Source: Mesostigma viride (Eukaryota; Streptophyta; Mesostigmatophyceae; Mesostigmatales; Mesostigmataceae). Taken from it: 55,696 nt of DNA. A program made the translations under genes and the position numbers. Each line of letters starts with the position of its first letter. Position 1 is the stretch's first letter. The stretch is taken from NCBI GenBank assembly GCA_009746045.1, contig RPFO01001555.1:1-55696 (forward strand), written 5' to 3'. The notes below the pieces were generated by a model that was given only the letters and a program-made list of their open reading frames with translations, was not told the origin of the DNA and made no database searches. Positions 20,399 to 30,043 of this stretch are shown piece by piece.

Positions 20399-20904
20399 CT
20401 TGAAAAAACAACAAGAATTTTAAGATTTATTACGCGCACAAAGCACACACTAGTTTTCAGTCTCCAACGGCCGTTGGCGCACGAAAAATGTTTTATTATG
20501 CATTTATTAATTACATCCATGGTGCCACGTGGCAAACCACACCCTACTTCCGGGTGCAAAGAAAATCAAACGCCAATTTGCAAGTTCCAACGGCCGTTGG
20601 CGCAAGAAAATCACACCCAAAATTTCTTCAGTCGCAGAATCCATTCCCCTCACGCAGACCATTTTCCAGCCTCCAACGGCCGTTGGCGCACGAAAAATGC
20701 ACGAAAACAATTTTTATTATGCATTTATTGATTACATCCATATTGCCACGTGGCGAATCACACCCAACTTTCCAGCTGCCAATGGCCGTTGGCGCAAAAT
20801 CAAACCCTAATTTGCAGGTTCCAACGGCCGTTGGCGCAAAGAAAATCAAACCCTATTTTGCAGGTTCCAACGGCCGTTGGCGCAAGAAAATCACACCCAA
20901 CACT

Positions 20905-21540
20905 TCAGTCGCAGAATCGATTCGCCTCGGTCACGCACTCGAACTTGTACTCCTGCCCGAGCGCGAACATCACCTCACGAACCGCCTTCTCAAACTCGTC
21001 AACACCGGCACTTCCCCACTCATGCACGTATTCCCTCAACCAGAACATGCAATCTCCAGCAGACATGAACAGCCGGTCTGGAATCAGGTCAGTGTGATGC
21101 TTGCCGTCCTTCAAGATGACCCATTCGAACCGTCCCACCTGCCCCAAACCCTCAAACCCTTCTCCGGTATCATAGTGCCGCATGAACGGTATCCAAGTTT
21201 CCTTCCCATCCGCATCGATCCTCCGAACACGAATTGGGCTGGGTATTGATGGATCATAGGGCCTTATAGCACCACACCTCACAAGCACCTCCTCAAGTGG
21301 CTCAACGGTCGGCTTTGGAAGTCCCCGACCCTCAATATTGAAAACAAGAGTCGCGGCCTTCGCGACATCCGGTCTCAAATATGACCTTTCACCCTTGGGC
21401 TTAAAATCCAGGTTAATATCCGGCAAAAGCCTGAGCGCGCTCTTAACCACACCCCGAAGCCTGTCTTCCAAGTCGTCACGCTTTTGTTGCCATTCGGTGA
21501 TATCGATCCACTCGCCCCCCTTCGTCCTGTAGAACGTCAT
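20905..21540 (-). CDS. Unknown protein, tandem duplicate B
   Basis: 211 residues from ATG at 21540 (MTFYRTKGGEWIDITEWQQK), preceded by GTGTGCAG. Same architecture as duplicate A: SALRLLPDINLDFKPKGERS, LEEVLVRCGAIRPYDPSIPS, QVGRFEWVILKDGKHHTD, SAGDCMFWLREYVHEWGSAG, ending ECVTEANRFCD. Compared with A it has an extra N-terminal segment and lacks a few residues in the middle. Both copies are open over their full length, so both may be functional. Remnants of the 3' end of further copies lie at about 20633-20660 and 21804-21885. Function unknown. Confidence 0.75.
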   Translation of the reverse strand: MTFYRTKGGEWIDITEWQQKRDDLEDRLRGVVKSALRLLPDINLDFKPKGERSYLRPDVAKAATLVFNIEGRGLPKPTVEPLEEVLVRCGAIRPYDPSIPSPIRVRRIDADGKETWIPFMRHYDTGEGFEGLGQVGRFEWVILKDGKHHTDLIPDRLFMSAGDCMFWLREYVHEWGSAGVDEFEKAVREVMFALGQEYKFECVTEANRFCD

Positions 21541-21799
21541 CTGCACACCACCGACACCGTTTGATATAAATTTGTCACCGTCAACGGCCTTTTGCTTGAA
21601 AAAACGCGCATCAAAATCACACACCAGTTTCCAGCCTCCAACGACCGTTGGCGCACGAAAAATGTTTTATTATGCATTTATTAATTACATCCATGTTTCC
21701 ACGTGGCAAACCACACCCTACTTCCGGTTGCAAAGAAAATCAAACCCTAATTTGCAAGTTCCAACGGCCGTTGGCGCAAGAAAATCACACCCAAAATTT

Positions 21800-21890
21800 C
21801 TTCAGTCGCAGAATCCATTCCCCTCACGCAGTCGAACAGGGGTACTGTTCCCCCAGCGCGGACATCGCCTCACAAATCGCCCTGGGGTAC
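21800..21890 (-). pseudogene. 3'-end remnant of a third duplicate
   Basis: The sequence TTCAGTCGCAGAATCCATTC and the following bases match the last 80 or so bases of the genes ending at 19727 and 20905, with many changes and no continuing frame. A shorter remnant lies at about 20631-20660. Confidence 0.6.
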
Positions 21891-21902
21891 GATTTAGTCC
21901 CC

Positions 21903-22693
21903 TCAAAAAACCTTGAACATTTCACCTTTGAACTTGAAATGCACTTCACCCCCCATCCGAATTACAAGTCCGGCCAAATTGACACCAGACCAGCTGTCTG
22001 TAACGTCGCCGTGCATAGTGCTGAGAGACTTTCTCGCCTCACGATACTTGTTACACCACTTCTTGTGTTCCTCCCAGTCCGCACGCTGGCATTCGGCAGC
22101 ACAATACCGGACGTCTCGACAACCCCCGCACTTGCGGTGGACACCCTCCATCACAGAGCACGCCTGATTCGAGCAACACTTTGGAAGCGAGCCCAGCATC
22201 GGCCCTCCCACCCCCGGGAGAACGATCATCCGTGAAAACGTCAATTTCACGGACTCGGAATTCCCGAATGTAAAATGGAAACCTTCAAACCCCCCCCCTC
22301 TACTCTCGCCGATACGGTCAATCTCGGCTGCGCCTCACTCGCGTCTGGAAATTTCCCCCACTGGTCTTTCTCCCACTGGTCCCACCCAACCTTTCCGACA
22401 TACGACACCAAAAGTCGAAACTCGACGTCTCGATTGAGTGGAACCCGATCCGCCGGCGTGGGCTTGTAGAATCCGCCAGCCAAGGCGAAGTACATGTCCA
22501 GCAACTGGAGATTAATCTGTCGTCCTACTGAGGCGAACGAGTCATACACGACCAAAACCGCAAACTGGCGACCCAGGCGCTTCTCGTGCTGCCGTACCCA
22601 TCCGTGGATCTCGCGAGCCCGGTTAAGTACGTTTGCTGCCACGCAGGCAATCGCAGCGCGGGTCGAAGATTCCAGCTCGCCCGTCTCCGCCAT
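21903..22693 (-). CDS. MYND zinc-finger protein 1 (one frameshift)
   Basis: ATG at 22693. The N-terminal domain reads NRAREIHGWVRQHEKRLGRQ, FAVLVVYDSFASVGRQINLQ and RDVEFRLLVSYVGK. The frame shifts at the C9 run 22290-22298, after which the frame contains a MYND finger: C-x4-C, then CGGCRDVRYCAAECQRADW and EEHKKWC, with all eight metal ligands visible. The stop is at 21903. The intact relative at 30044-30820 has the same order without a shift, so this one was or is about 260 residues. MYND fingers mediate protein-protein contacts, often in chromatin or transcription complexes. The shift is likely an assembly error or recent loss. The palindrome lies 56 bp upstream and the 208-bp array starts there. 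Confidence 0.78.
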
Positions 22694-22734
22694 CCCTCCC
22701 CTGCGCCAATTGGCACGTGCGTAATACGTAAGTA

Positions 22735-25695
22735 ATGTTTTTCAAGTCTAACGGCCGTTGGCTCACAACCCCCCTGTGGGAAGGGTGGATGCCTTACGAA
22801 CCATTCAACCACATCTTTATGCTCAGCTAGATTTTTGGAGGCCTTTCTTGGAAGGCACATGGTAATAACCATCACTAAGCTGCATAAAAGACACATCCTG
22901 CCTTACTGCCACCAAATGAAACGAATGAAATGCACATGGTAATGTTTTTCAAGTCTAACGGCCGTTGGCTCACAACCCCCCTGTGGGAAGGGTGGATGCC
23001 TTACGAACCATCCAACCACATCTTTATGCTCAGCTAGATTTTTGGAGGCCTTTCTTGGAAGGCACATGGTAATAACCATCACTAAGCTGCATGAAAGACA
23101 CATCCTGCCTTACTGCCACCAAATGAAAAGAATGAAATGCACATGATAATGTTTTTCCAATTCCAACGGCCGTTGGCTCACAACCCCCCTGTGGGAAGGG
23201 TGGATGCCTTACGAACCAGTCAAGCCCCATCTTTATGCTCAGCTAGATTTTTTGGAGGCCTTTCTAGGAGAAAAATGGTAAATAGCCACCACTAAGCTGC
23301 ATAAAAGACACATCCTGCCTTATTGCCACCCAATTAAACGAATGAAATGCACATGGTAATGTTTTTCAAGTCCAACGGCCGTTGGCTCACAACCCCCGTG
23401 TGGGAAGGGTGGATGCCTTACGAACCATTCAACCACATCTTTATGCTCAGCTAGATTTTTGGAGGCCTTTCTTTGAAGGCACATGGTAATAACAATCACT
23501 AAGCTGCATGAAAGACACATCCTGCATTATTGCCACCAAATGAAACGAATGAAATGCACATTTTATTGTATTTCCAATTCCAACGGCCGTTTGCTCACAA
23601 CCCCCCTGTGGGAAGGGTGGATGCCTTACGAACCATTCAACCACATCTTTATGCTCAGCTAGATTTTTGGAGGCCTTTCTTGGAATAAAAATGGTAATAG
23701 CCACCACAAAGCTGAATGAAAGATACATCCTGGCTGATTGCCAACCCACTCAAAGGAATGAAATGCACATGATAATGTTTTTCAAGTCCAACGGCCGTTG
23801 GCTCACAACCCCCCTCTGGGAAGGGTGGATGCCTTACGAACCATTCAACCACATCTTTATGCTCAGCTAGATTTTTGGAGGCCTTTCTTGGAAGAAAAAT
23901 GGTAATAGCCACCACTAAGCTGAATGAAAGATACATCCTGGCTGATTGCCAACCCACTCAAAGGAATGAAATGCACATGATAATGTTTTTCAAGTCCAAC
24001 GGCCGTTGGCTCACAACCCCCCACTGGGAAGGGTGGATGCCTTACGAACCAGTCAAGCCCATCTTTATGCTCAGCTAGATTTTTGGAGGCCTTTCTTGGA
24101 AGAAAAATGGTAATAGCCACCACTAAGCTGAATGAAAGATACATCCTGGCTGATTGCCAACCCACTCAAAGGAATGAAATGCACATGATAATGTTTTTCA
24201 AGTCCAACGGCCGTTGGCTCACAACCCCCCTCTGGGAAGGGTGGATGCCTTACGAACCAGTCAAGCCCATCTTTATGCTCAGCTAGATTTTTCAGAGGCC
24301 TTTCTTGGAAGAAAAATGGTAAATAGCCACCACTAAGCTGCATGAAAGACACATCCTGCCTTATTGCCACCAAATGAAACGAATGAAATGCACATGATAA
24401 TGTTTTTCAAGTCTAACGGCCGTTGGCTCACAACCCCCCTGTGGGAAGGGTGGATGCCTTACGAACCAGTCAACCACATCTTTATGCTCAGCTAGATTTT
24501 TGGAGGCCTTTCTTGGAAGGCACATGGTAATAGCCACAACAAAGCTGCATGAAAGACACATCCTGCCTAACTGCCACCAATGAAACGAATGAAATGCACA
24601 TGATAATGTTTTTCCAATTCCAACGGCCGTTGGCTCACAACCCCCCTGTGGGAAGGGTGGATGCCTTACGAACCAGTCAAGCCCATCTTTAAGCTCAGCT
24701 AGTTTTTTTGGAGGCCTTTCTAGGAGAAAAATGGTAAATAGCCACCACTAGGCTGCATAAAAGACACATCCTGCCTTATTGCCACCCAATTAAACGAATG
24801 AAATGCACATGATAATGTTTTTCAAGTCTAACGGCCGTTGGCTCACAACCCCCCTATGGGAAGGGTGGAGGCCTTACGAACCAGTCAACCACATCTTTAT
24901 GCTCAGCTAGATTTTTGGAGGCCTTGCTTGGAAGAAAAATGGTAAATAGCCATCACTAAGCTGCATGAAAGACACATCCTGCCTTATTGCCACCCAATGA
25001 AAAGAATGAAATGCACATGATAATGTTTTTCCAATTCCAACGGCCGTTGGCTCACAACCCCCCTCTGGGAAGGGTGGATGCCTTACGAACCAGTCAACCA
25101 CATCTTTATGCTCAGCTAGATTTTTGGAGGCCTTTCTTGGAAGGCACATGGTAATAACCTTCACTAAGCTGCATGAAAGACGCATCCTGCCTTACTGCCA
25201 CCAAATGAAAAGAATCAAATGCACATGATAATGTTTTTCCAATTCCAACGGCCGTTGGCTCACAACCCCCCTGTGGGAAGGGTGGATGCCTTACGAACCA
25301 TTCAACCACATCTTTATGCTCAGCTATATTTTTGGAGGCCTTTCTTGGAAGAAAAATGGTAAATAGCCACCACTAAGCTGCATGAAAGACACATCCTGCC
25401 TTATTGCCACCCAATGAAACGAATGAAATGCACATGATAATGTTTTTCCAATTCCAACGGCCGTTGGCTCACAACCCCCCTCTGGGAAGGGTGGATGCCT
25501 TACGAACCAGTCAAGCCCATGTTTATGCTCAGCTAGATTTTTTGGAGGCCTTTCTTGGAAGAAAAATGGTAATAGCCACCACTAAGCTGCATGAAAGACA
25601 CATCCTGGCTGCTTGCCACCCTATCAAACGAATAAAAAGCATATGATAATGTTTTTCCAATTCCAACGGCCGTTGGCTCACAACCCCCTTCGGGT
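22735..25695. repeat. Tandem array, 15 units of about 208 bp, one palindrome each
   Basis: Fifteen units at a spacing of 207-209 bp. Palindromes start near 22749, 22957, 23164, 23373, 23580, 23789, 23998, 24205, 24414, 24620, 24829, 25037, 25245, 25457 and 25665. Each unit carries CAACGGCCGTTGGCTCACAA, a GGGAAGGGTGGATGCCTTAC block, TATGCTCAGCTAGATTTTTG and TGAAATGCACATGATAATG. Minus-strand frames of 60-100 codons recur in each unit (NLAEHKDVVEWFVRHPPFP) but start and stop anew every unit; I treat them as by-products. Units form subtypes, with 23580-24200 nearly identical. The array abuts the MYND gene's promoter region. Confidence 0.93.
22749..22761. promoter_or_regulatory. AACGG palindrome upstream of MYND gene 1
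   Basis: TAACGGCCGTTGG (one mismatch), 56 bp before the ATG at 22693; also the first palindrome of the 208-bp array. Confidence 0.45.
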
Positions 25696-26070
25696 AGAGG
25701 CCTTACGGACCAGTCAGAAATAGTGTCCACCAAGCTGTTCCCCCCACACCCACAGTTGTCCTTGTCCACATACCTTTCCAGTACAGTTGTCCTCAGCTTC
25801 TCAGCAACGGGCGACTCCTCTCCTTGCTGCCTTGACAGATATCACATAAACAAAACACGATCACGAGAGCATCAGGATTGTTAGAGGTTTCCTCCATCGC
25901 AAAACCGTAAGATACACACACCTCAAAAACCAACTTTCTTGTCCTCCCAAATAACATATGTTTTTAAATGTAAAATAAATCACATTCATATTCTGTCACT
26001 TGATTTAACCACACAATTTTTCAGGTCCAACGCCCGTTGGCATTACGCCTCTTCCCGGTAAAAGAGTATT
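25696..26070. other. Intergenic sequence between array and MITE
   Basis: The last array unit diverges after GGCCTTACGGACCAGTCAG into unique sequence. A minus-strand reading (MDKDNCGCGGNSLVDTISDW) could be the source gene fragment of the array, but it is too short to assert. A variant palindrome, CCAACGCCCGTTGGC, lies at about 26027. Confidence 0.35.
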
Positions 26071-26279
26071 TATTGCTCCAACCCCACAAAAAACTCGTTC
26101 CGGACCTGATCGAAGCGAAGAGCACTGCCAGGGATCGGAGTCGAGCCAGATTTGTGTGCGGAACATGATGGCTGGCCTACCTCACTCCCCAACATCAATG
26201 TGGACCTGGGTTCGAACCCTGTCAGTGCTATTCGCTTCGAACAGTTCCGGAACGAGTTTTTTGTGGGTGTGGAGAAATA
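26071..26279. mobile_element. Foldback MITE, 209 bp, with 57-bp terminal inverted repeats
   Basis: Left arm 26071-26127 and right arm 26223-26279 are inverted repeats with about six mismatches in 57. Shared core: CACAAAAAACTCGTTCCGGA, then TCGAAGCGAA. The roughly 95-bp centre contains GGTTCGAACCC, the tRNA-type internal B-box sequence. No coding capacity. I cannot see a clear target duplication, so the superfamily is open. Confidence 0.78.
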
Positions 26280-26547
26280 ATGTCGACATTTTCGGTGACT
26301 GTTCAGCCTAAAAAAATCACAAGCAGATGCGACGGCCCCTCCATTAAACAAATTATCCACCACTGTTGCGCTACACTAGCAATGTTTGTCAAGGTCCAAC
26401 GGCCGTTGGCATCAAATAAATCACAACCATTGGTCACTCCATTTAACAAAATACCCACAACTTTTTAACCACACTAGAAATGTTTTTTGAGGTCCAACGG
26501 CCGTTGGAATCCAAAAAATGCCGAATTCATGTCAAATTTATATATAT

Positions 26548-28490
26548 ATTAAAAATATAATTACTTACAGCAGAGTGAAATCACTCAAACCAAAGCAAAC
26601 GCCCAGCTATAAACCTATATACAGAGCCATGTCAAAGCTCTATACTACGATAAGACCAATGGAAACGCCTAACGGGAGGAACCTAATAGCCCTGCTGCAC
26701 CGCAAAATCAGCCCGCGTACGGCGGAGCATGATGTCAGCCATGGCCCGAGTCAGCGCCACCGACAAGCGCTGACGCCAATATGACGTCCAGGTCCGCGCC
26801 GACCATGGGGCCCGCTGGCCCTCCAGGTCCAGCCGATCCTCCCGGAGCCGGCAACACTCCTTGAAGAAGGCGGAGGTCAGGGGCCCCATGGCCCCAAACT
26901 CCTCCAGGACAAAGGGCACCACACGATGGTGCCCGACGTCGCCGTAGGCCAGGAGCTTGGCCCGCTCCGCCCGGTCCGCCGTGTAACCTGCCGTGAGGGA
27001 GGCCCCAGCCACGTGGCTAAGAGCCAAGGGCCGCGCCACCGAAACGTCAATAAGCAGATGCCGGCCACCCCCCTCAAAGTCCAGCACCACGATGTCAGGC
27101 CGGTGGTTGGGGAATAGAAGGCAGCGCCATCCGCATCCTCGGACCGGATGTTCGCGTGGGGGAAAACCGACCGAATCATGGCGAGCACCACCGTCAGGAG
27201 GACAGTGTGCAAATACAAATACCAATTCTGATTCTGTTGGCCCCCCATGCAGGCAAGGTAGTGAGTCCCCGTGGGATCCAGCGGCTGCCCACAGCTACCA
27301 CAAGGCCGCCCGGCCGGAACAAGAGGCTGCGGGGCAAATAGCTGGTGCCGGAGCGCCACCGAGTAGTGGCTGGGAGCCAAGGCGAATGGGGGGGCCATGG
27401 GAAGAGCACGAAGGTACGCCGAGCCCACACTCCGCAAGGAAAGCGAGAACAGCCACGCACGTCCCTGGGCGTTGAGGTCCGCGAAAAGAGCAATCCAATC
27501 AGCCGTGTGCAGAATACCCGCGTAGGTTTTCTGGTGTTTATCGATGACGCGAGCAGGGAATGCGGCGGGAGATTGAACGGAGGCGACCGAGGGAGTGCCG
27601 CGAGGGAGGTGGCGCTGTACCGCCTGAGCGGCACGGACGGGAGAACAGGCCTGCGGGATCTCAGCATAGGCCTCCTGGAATCATGGCGGTGACGAAGGGC
27701 AAAGGGCTGCTGGGGTCCAGGAGGTCAGGCGCTGCCGTTGCCAAAAGGGGCAGGAGCCGGCAGCTTTCCGCCCACGACTGAGCGACGGAGCCCAAAAATG
27801 CTGCTGGGGCCAGCCGGGCGGCACGAGTCAGACCGCAGCCACCCATCCGTGCAGGCAGGGAGGCAATGCGAATAGCATGTGGCGGGAGGTCGGGGCCCGG
27901 GACCAGCTGCGCCAAGGCCGACTGGATGCGTTCGTCGTGGCCCTCGGCGGCCAGCCGGACCTGAGACGGAAGAGCGCCCCTGAGCCAGTGAACGACGCGA
28001 GGGTGAGCGCAAAACCACAGAAGCAGACCCTTGGTCTGCGAGTCATGAAGGCGCGCAATCAAGGGCAGTACCTCAGTGCGTGCCTCGAGGGCGGCCCGCA
28101 GAGCATCGATGACAAACGCGGGGTCGCCAACCGGAACGCCGAGGACATCCAACCCATGGAGGCGCTCGTCCCGGCCCAAGAGCTGGGGCGGAAAGCCGGA
28201 GCAATCACCTTGGGGCGAGTACACCGCGCACTTGGCAAGGGTCAACTGGAGGTTGATGTCGGCCACCGCGGTCTGCAGTGCCAGCAGAGCCGCGGTGGTG
28301 TCCGGCACAGGGCCCAGAAGGTAGATATCATCCAAGTAGGCCTGAATAGCGACCGCCGGGTGGGCAGCATGGACCGCTTGGAGGCAACCCTGGAGGGGGG
28401 CGGCAAAGTACAGGGGTCCCAGGGGGTCCCCTTGTTGGGTGCCCGACCGCGACAGCAGGCCGCCGCGAGTGCCGTCCTCCATGAACATAA
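26548..28490 (-). mobile_element. 5'-truncated LINE (ORF2 C-terminal half), copy 1
   Basis: Flanked by a 15-bp target duplication, CAAATTTATATATAT (26533-26547 and 28491-28505). Minus-strand coding begins inside the reverse transcriptase at GTQQGDPLGPLYFA and continues through the YLDD box (AIQAYLDDIYLLG). Beyond are a Cys/His knuckle (CGSCGQPLDPTGTHYLAC) and RPDIVVLDFEG...LLIDVSV, which fits a PD-(D/E)XK restriction-like endonuclease. The 3' end carries a GAGTGATTTCACTC hairpin. Inactivated by truncation, a 4-base insertion near 27678 and a lost G at 27109-27112. Nearly identical to the plus-strand copy at 40299-42251. Confidence 0.9.
26683..28488 (-). pseudogene. LINE reverse transcriptase/endonuclease, truncated and frameshifted (copy 1)
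   Basis: The remnant lacks the endonuclease, if any, and the first reverse transcriptase motifs. Order: RT motif B, YLDD motif, thumb-like region (SQTKGLLLWFCAHPRVVHWL), C-terminal domain, CCHC-type knuckle, PD-(D/E)XK-like endonuclease, stop after ADFAVQQGY. Frameshifts at about 27678 and 27110. Here the RPDIVVLDFEGGGRHLLIDV block is intact, whereas copy 2 is intact just before it and broken within it. Confidence 0.85.
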
Positions 28491-28734
28491 CAAATTTATA
28501 TATATGTGACAGTTGACAGAATTAGAGATAATTAAATTATCAAACCCAGCTTTAGAATTCAATATTAGAATTCAAAATTTATTAATGAAATTTATCTTTC
28601 ACCATTCAACCTCAACATTAAGTCCCCTTTGTGTTTTATTGAATTATTTAGCCATCAGCTTTACACATCATCAAAAATTGGCGAATTTCATTCAATATTA
28701 GAATTCAAAATTTATGAATGAAATTTATGTTTCA
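28491..28734. repeat. AT-rich 3' flank with a 58-bp direct repeat
   Basis: Two copies (about 28556-28613 and 28687-28744) share ATTCAATATTAGAATTCAAA, ATGAAATTTAT and CATTCAACCTC. The second copy overlaps the stop codon of the F-box gene, so the tail of that gene seems to have been duplicated downstream. Confidence 0.7.
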
Positions 28735-29640
28735 TCATTCAACCTCTTCAGAATCCTCATCCAAACACAACATCACGTCCCCTTTCCACTTGTACATACT
28801 ACTCTCGGCCAAATACAGCAAGCGTGCCTGCTTCCCCCCAAAAAACTTGAGATAATCCGGGGGGAAGATTGTTCCGCTGAGGACCTGCATGGCTAACTCC
28901 ACCAACACGCTTGCCATATCCTCCTCCCTACACCTCCTCTCTAATAAGGCCTTCATGTCAGCGTTCTCATCAAATCCCATAATCAGAACTGCACATGCCA
29001 TTCCTCCCCCCTGCAGAGGCAGCCCCTCCAAAAGCTTCACCCATTCTGCCTCCCTACGCGCTCTCCTCCCCGGAGGAAAAAAAATTTCCTCATCCGGGTC
29101 ATAAGGAGTATGGCAGAACCAGAAAATGCTCCTTAACCCCCATAGTTCATAATTATAGTACAAGTCATCCATTTCCTTTCCCAATTGGCGTAAGCGAGCT
29201 GTCCACCCCCTCCAATTCCTCTCCAACACACGTCTCCTCTCAGCACGCTGGGACCTGAACAACCCTCCCATCGTCCTTGCTCGTGCATGTCCCTCTGGTG
29301 CTGGCTGGCGTCCTAACACCGCCTCAACTTCTTCACAATATACCTTAAAATACATTCCCCTTGTGACGAGTGTGTAGGGGGTGATATCAGCGCTTGCACA
29401 CGTTACTTGCCCGCCATACAATTCTCGGAAAAGAGACTCAGTTATCAATGTACGAGGGCCATTCCCGAATTCGTCCACTAACCCAGAAATCAACTTAAAG
29501 CTGAATTGGGGTTCATACCTCCCCGACACCGCTTCCCTAGCCCCTCTACAAACTGCTTCAAAGCGGGCTACGTCGGGCGCCTCCATAAAAGCTGCGACTT
29601 CGGTCCAAATTTCCCACGGCAGTGAGATATCCCCTTCCAT
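28735..29640 (-). CDS. F-box domain protein
   Basis: 301 residues from ATG at 29640. I chose this ATG because it places a classic F-box at the N-terminus (MEGDISLPWEIWTEVAAFME then DVARFEAVCRGAREAVSGR). F-box proteins are substrate adaptors of SCF ubiquitin ligases, binding SKP1 through this roughly 40-residue motif. The rest shows no repeats of the LRR, Kelch or WD type that I can recognise. It includes FRELYGGQVTCASADITPYT, an Arg-rich central part (RSQRAERRRVLERNWRGWTA), LLEGLPLQGGGMACAVLIMG, and an acidic end (LDEDSEEVE). A longer in-frame start at 29757 exists but adds AT-rich, less protein-like sequence. One MSA-like palindrome (CTAACGGCCGTTGG) is 121 bp upstream. Confidence 0.8.
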   Translation of the reverse strand: MEGDISLPWEIWTEVAAFMEAPDVARFEAVCRGAREAVSGRYEPQFSFKLISGLVDEFGNGPRTLITESLFRELYGGQVTCASADITPYTLVTRGMYFKVYCEEVEAVLGRQPAPEGHARARTMGGLFRSQRAERRRVLERNWRGWTARLRQLGKEMDDLYYNYELWGLRSIFWFCHTPYDPDEEIFFPPGRRARREAEWVKLLEGLPLQGGGMACAVLIMGFDENADMKALLERRCREEDMASVLVELAMQVLSGTIFPPDYLKFFGGKQARLLYLAESSMYKWKGDVMLCLDEDSEEVE

Positions 29641-30043
29641 TATCGGCCCCGACGTCAAACTTGTCCCCTCTGCACATAACATACATTGACGTCCATCCCT
29701 AAAAAAAATGAGGTTTTGTCGGAAAGAAAATATGCAAACGTTAGGCGAGGTTTCCAATCCCTAACGGCCGTTGGGTCACTAATTGTTGTTTAACCCACTA
29801 CAGTCGCATGAGAGAAAACGAAAGTCAATTTTATTCCAATTTCAAAGTGAAAGGAGAATTCACTATTACACCATTTTACAACACAAATCAGGTCAATTTT
29901 ATTCCAATTTCAAAGTGAAAAGAGAATTCACCATTACACCATTTTACAACACAAATCAGGACTACATACACAAATTTCAAACCCAAAATGCGTCCAGTTT
30001 TCCAGCCTCAAAAGCAAATTATTACTCTACATTTCCAGTTTTT
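29641..30043. repeat. Intergenic region with a 68-bp direct repeat and a palindrome
   Basis: The palindrome CTAACGGCCGTTGG is at 29761-29774. At about 29823-29890 and 29891-29957 two tandem copies of 68 bp share CAATTTTATTCCAATTTCAA and CACCATTTTACAACACAAAT. Otherwise AT-rich with no gene. Confidence 0.75.

Noticed and set aside
17234-21540. Definite spliced-leader trans-splicing
   Set aside because: CAG before the ATG is suggestive, but no leader gene is visible and cis 5' introns explain it equally well; kept only as a question.
22735-25769. Repeated 66-100-codon frames in the 208-bp array as a gene family
   Set aside because: Each begins and ends at arbitrary points of the unit, both strands are open, and frames differ between units; no start context or domain.
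26130-26222. tRNA gene in the MITE loop
   Set aside because: A B-box-like GGTTCGAACCC is present but I could not build a proper acceptor stem or anticodon arm.
26877-28509. Plus-strand frames opposite LINE copy 1 (for example the 210-codon frame at 27877)
   Set aside because: Antisense shadows of the GC-rich reverse transcriptase; the same shadows occur opposite copy 2.
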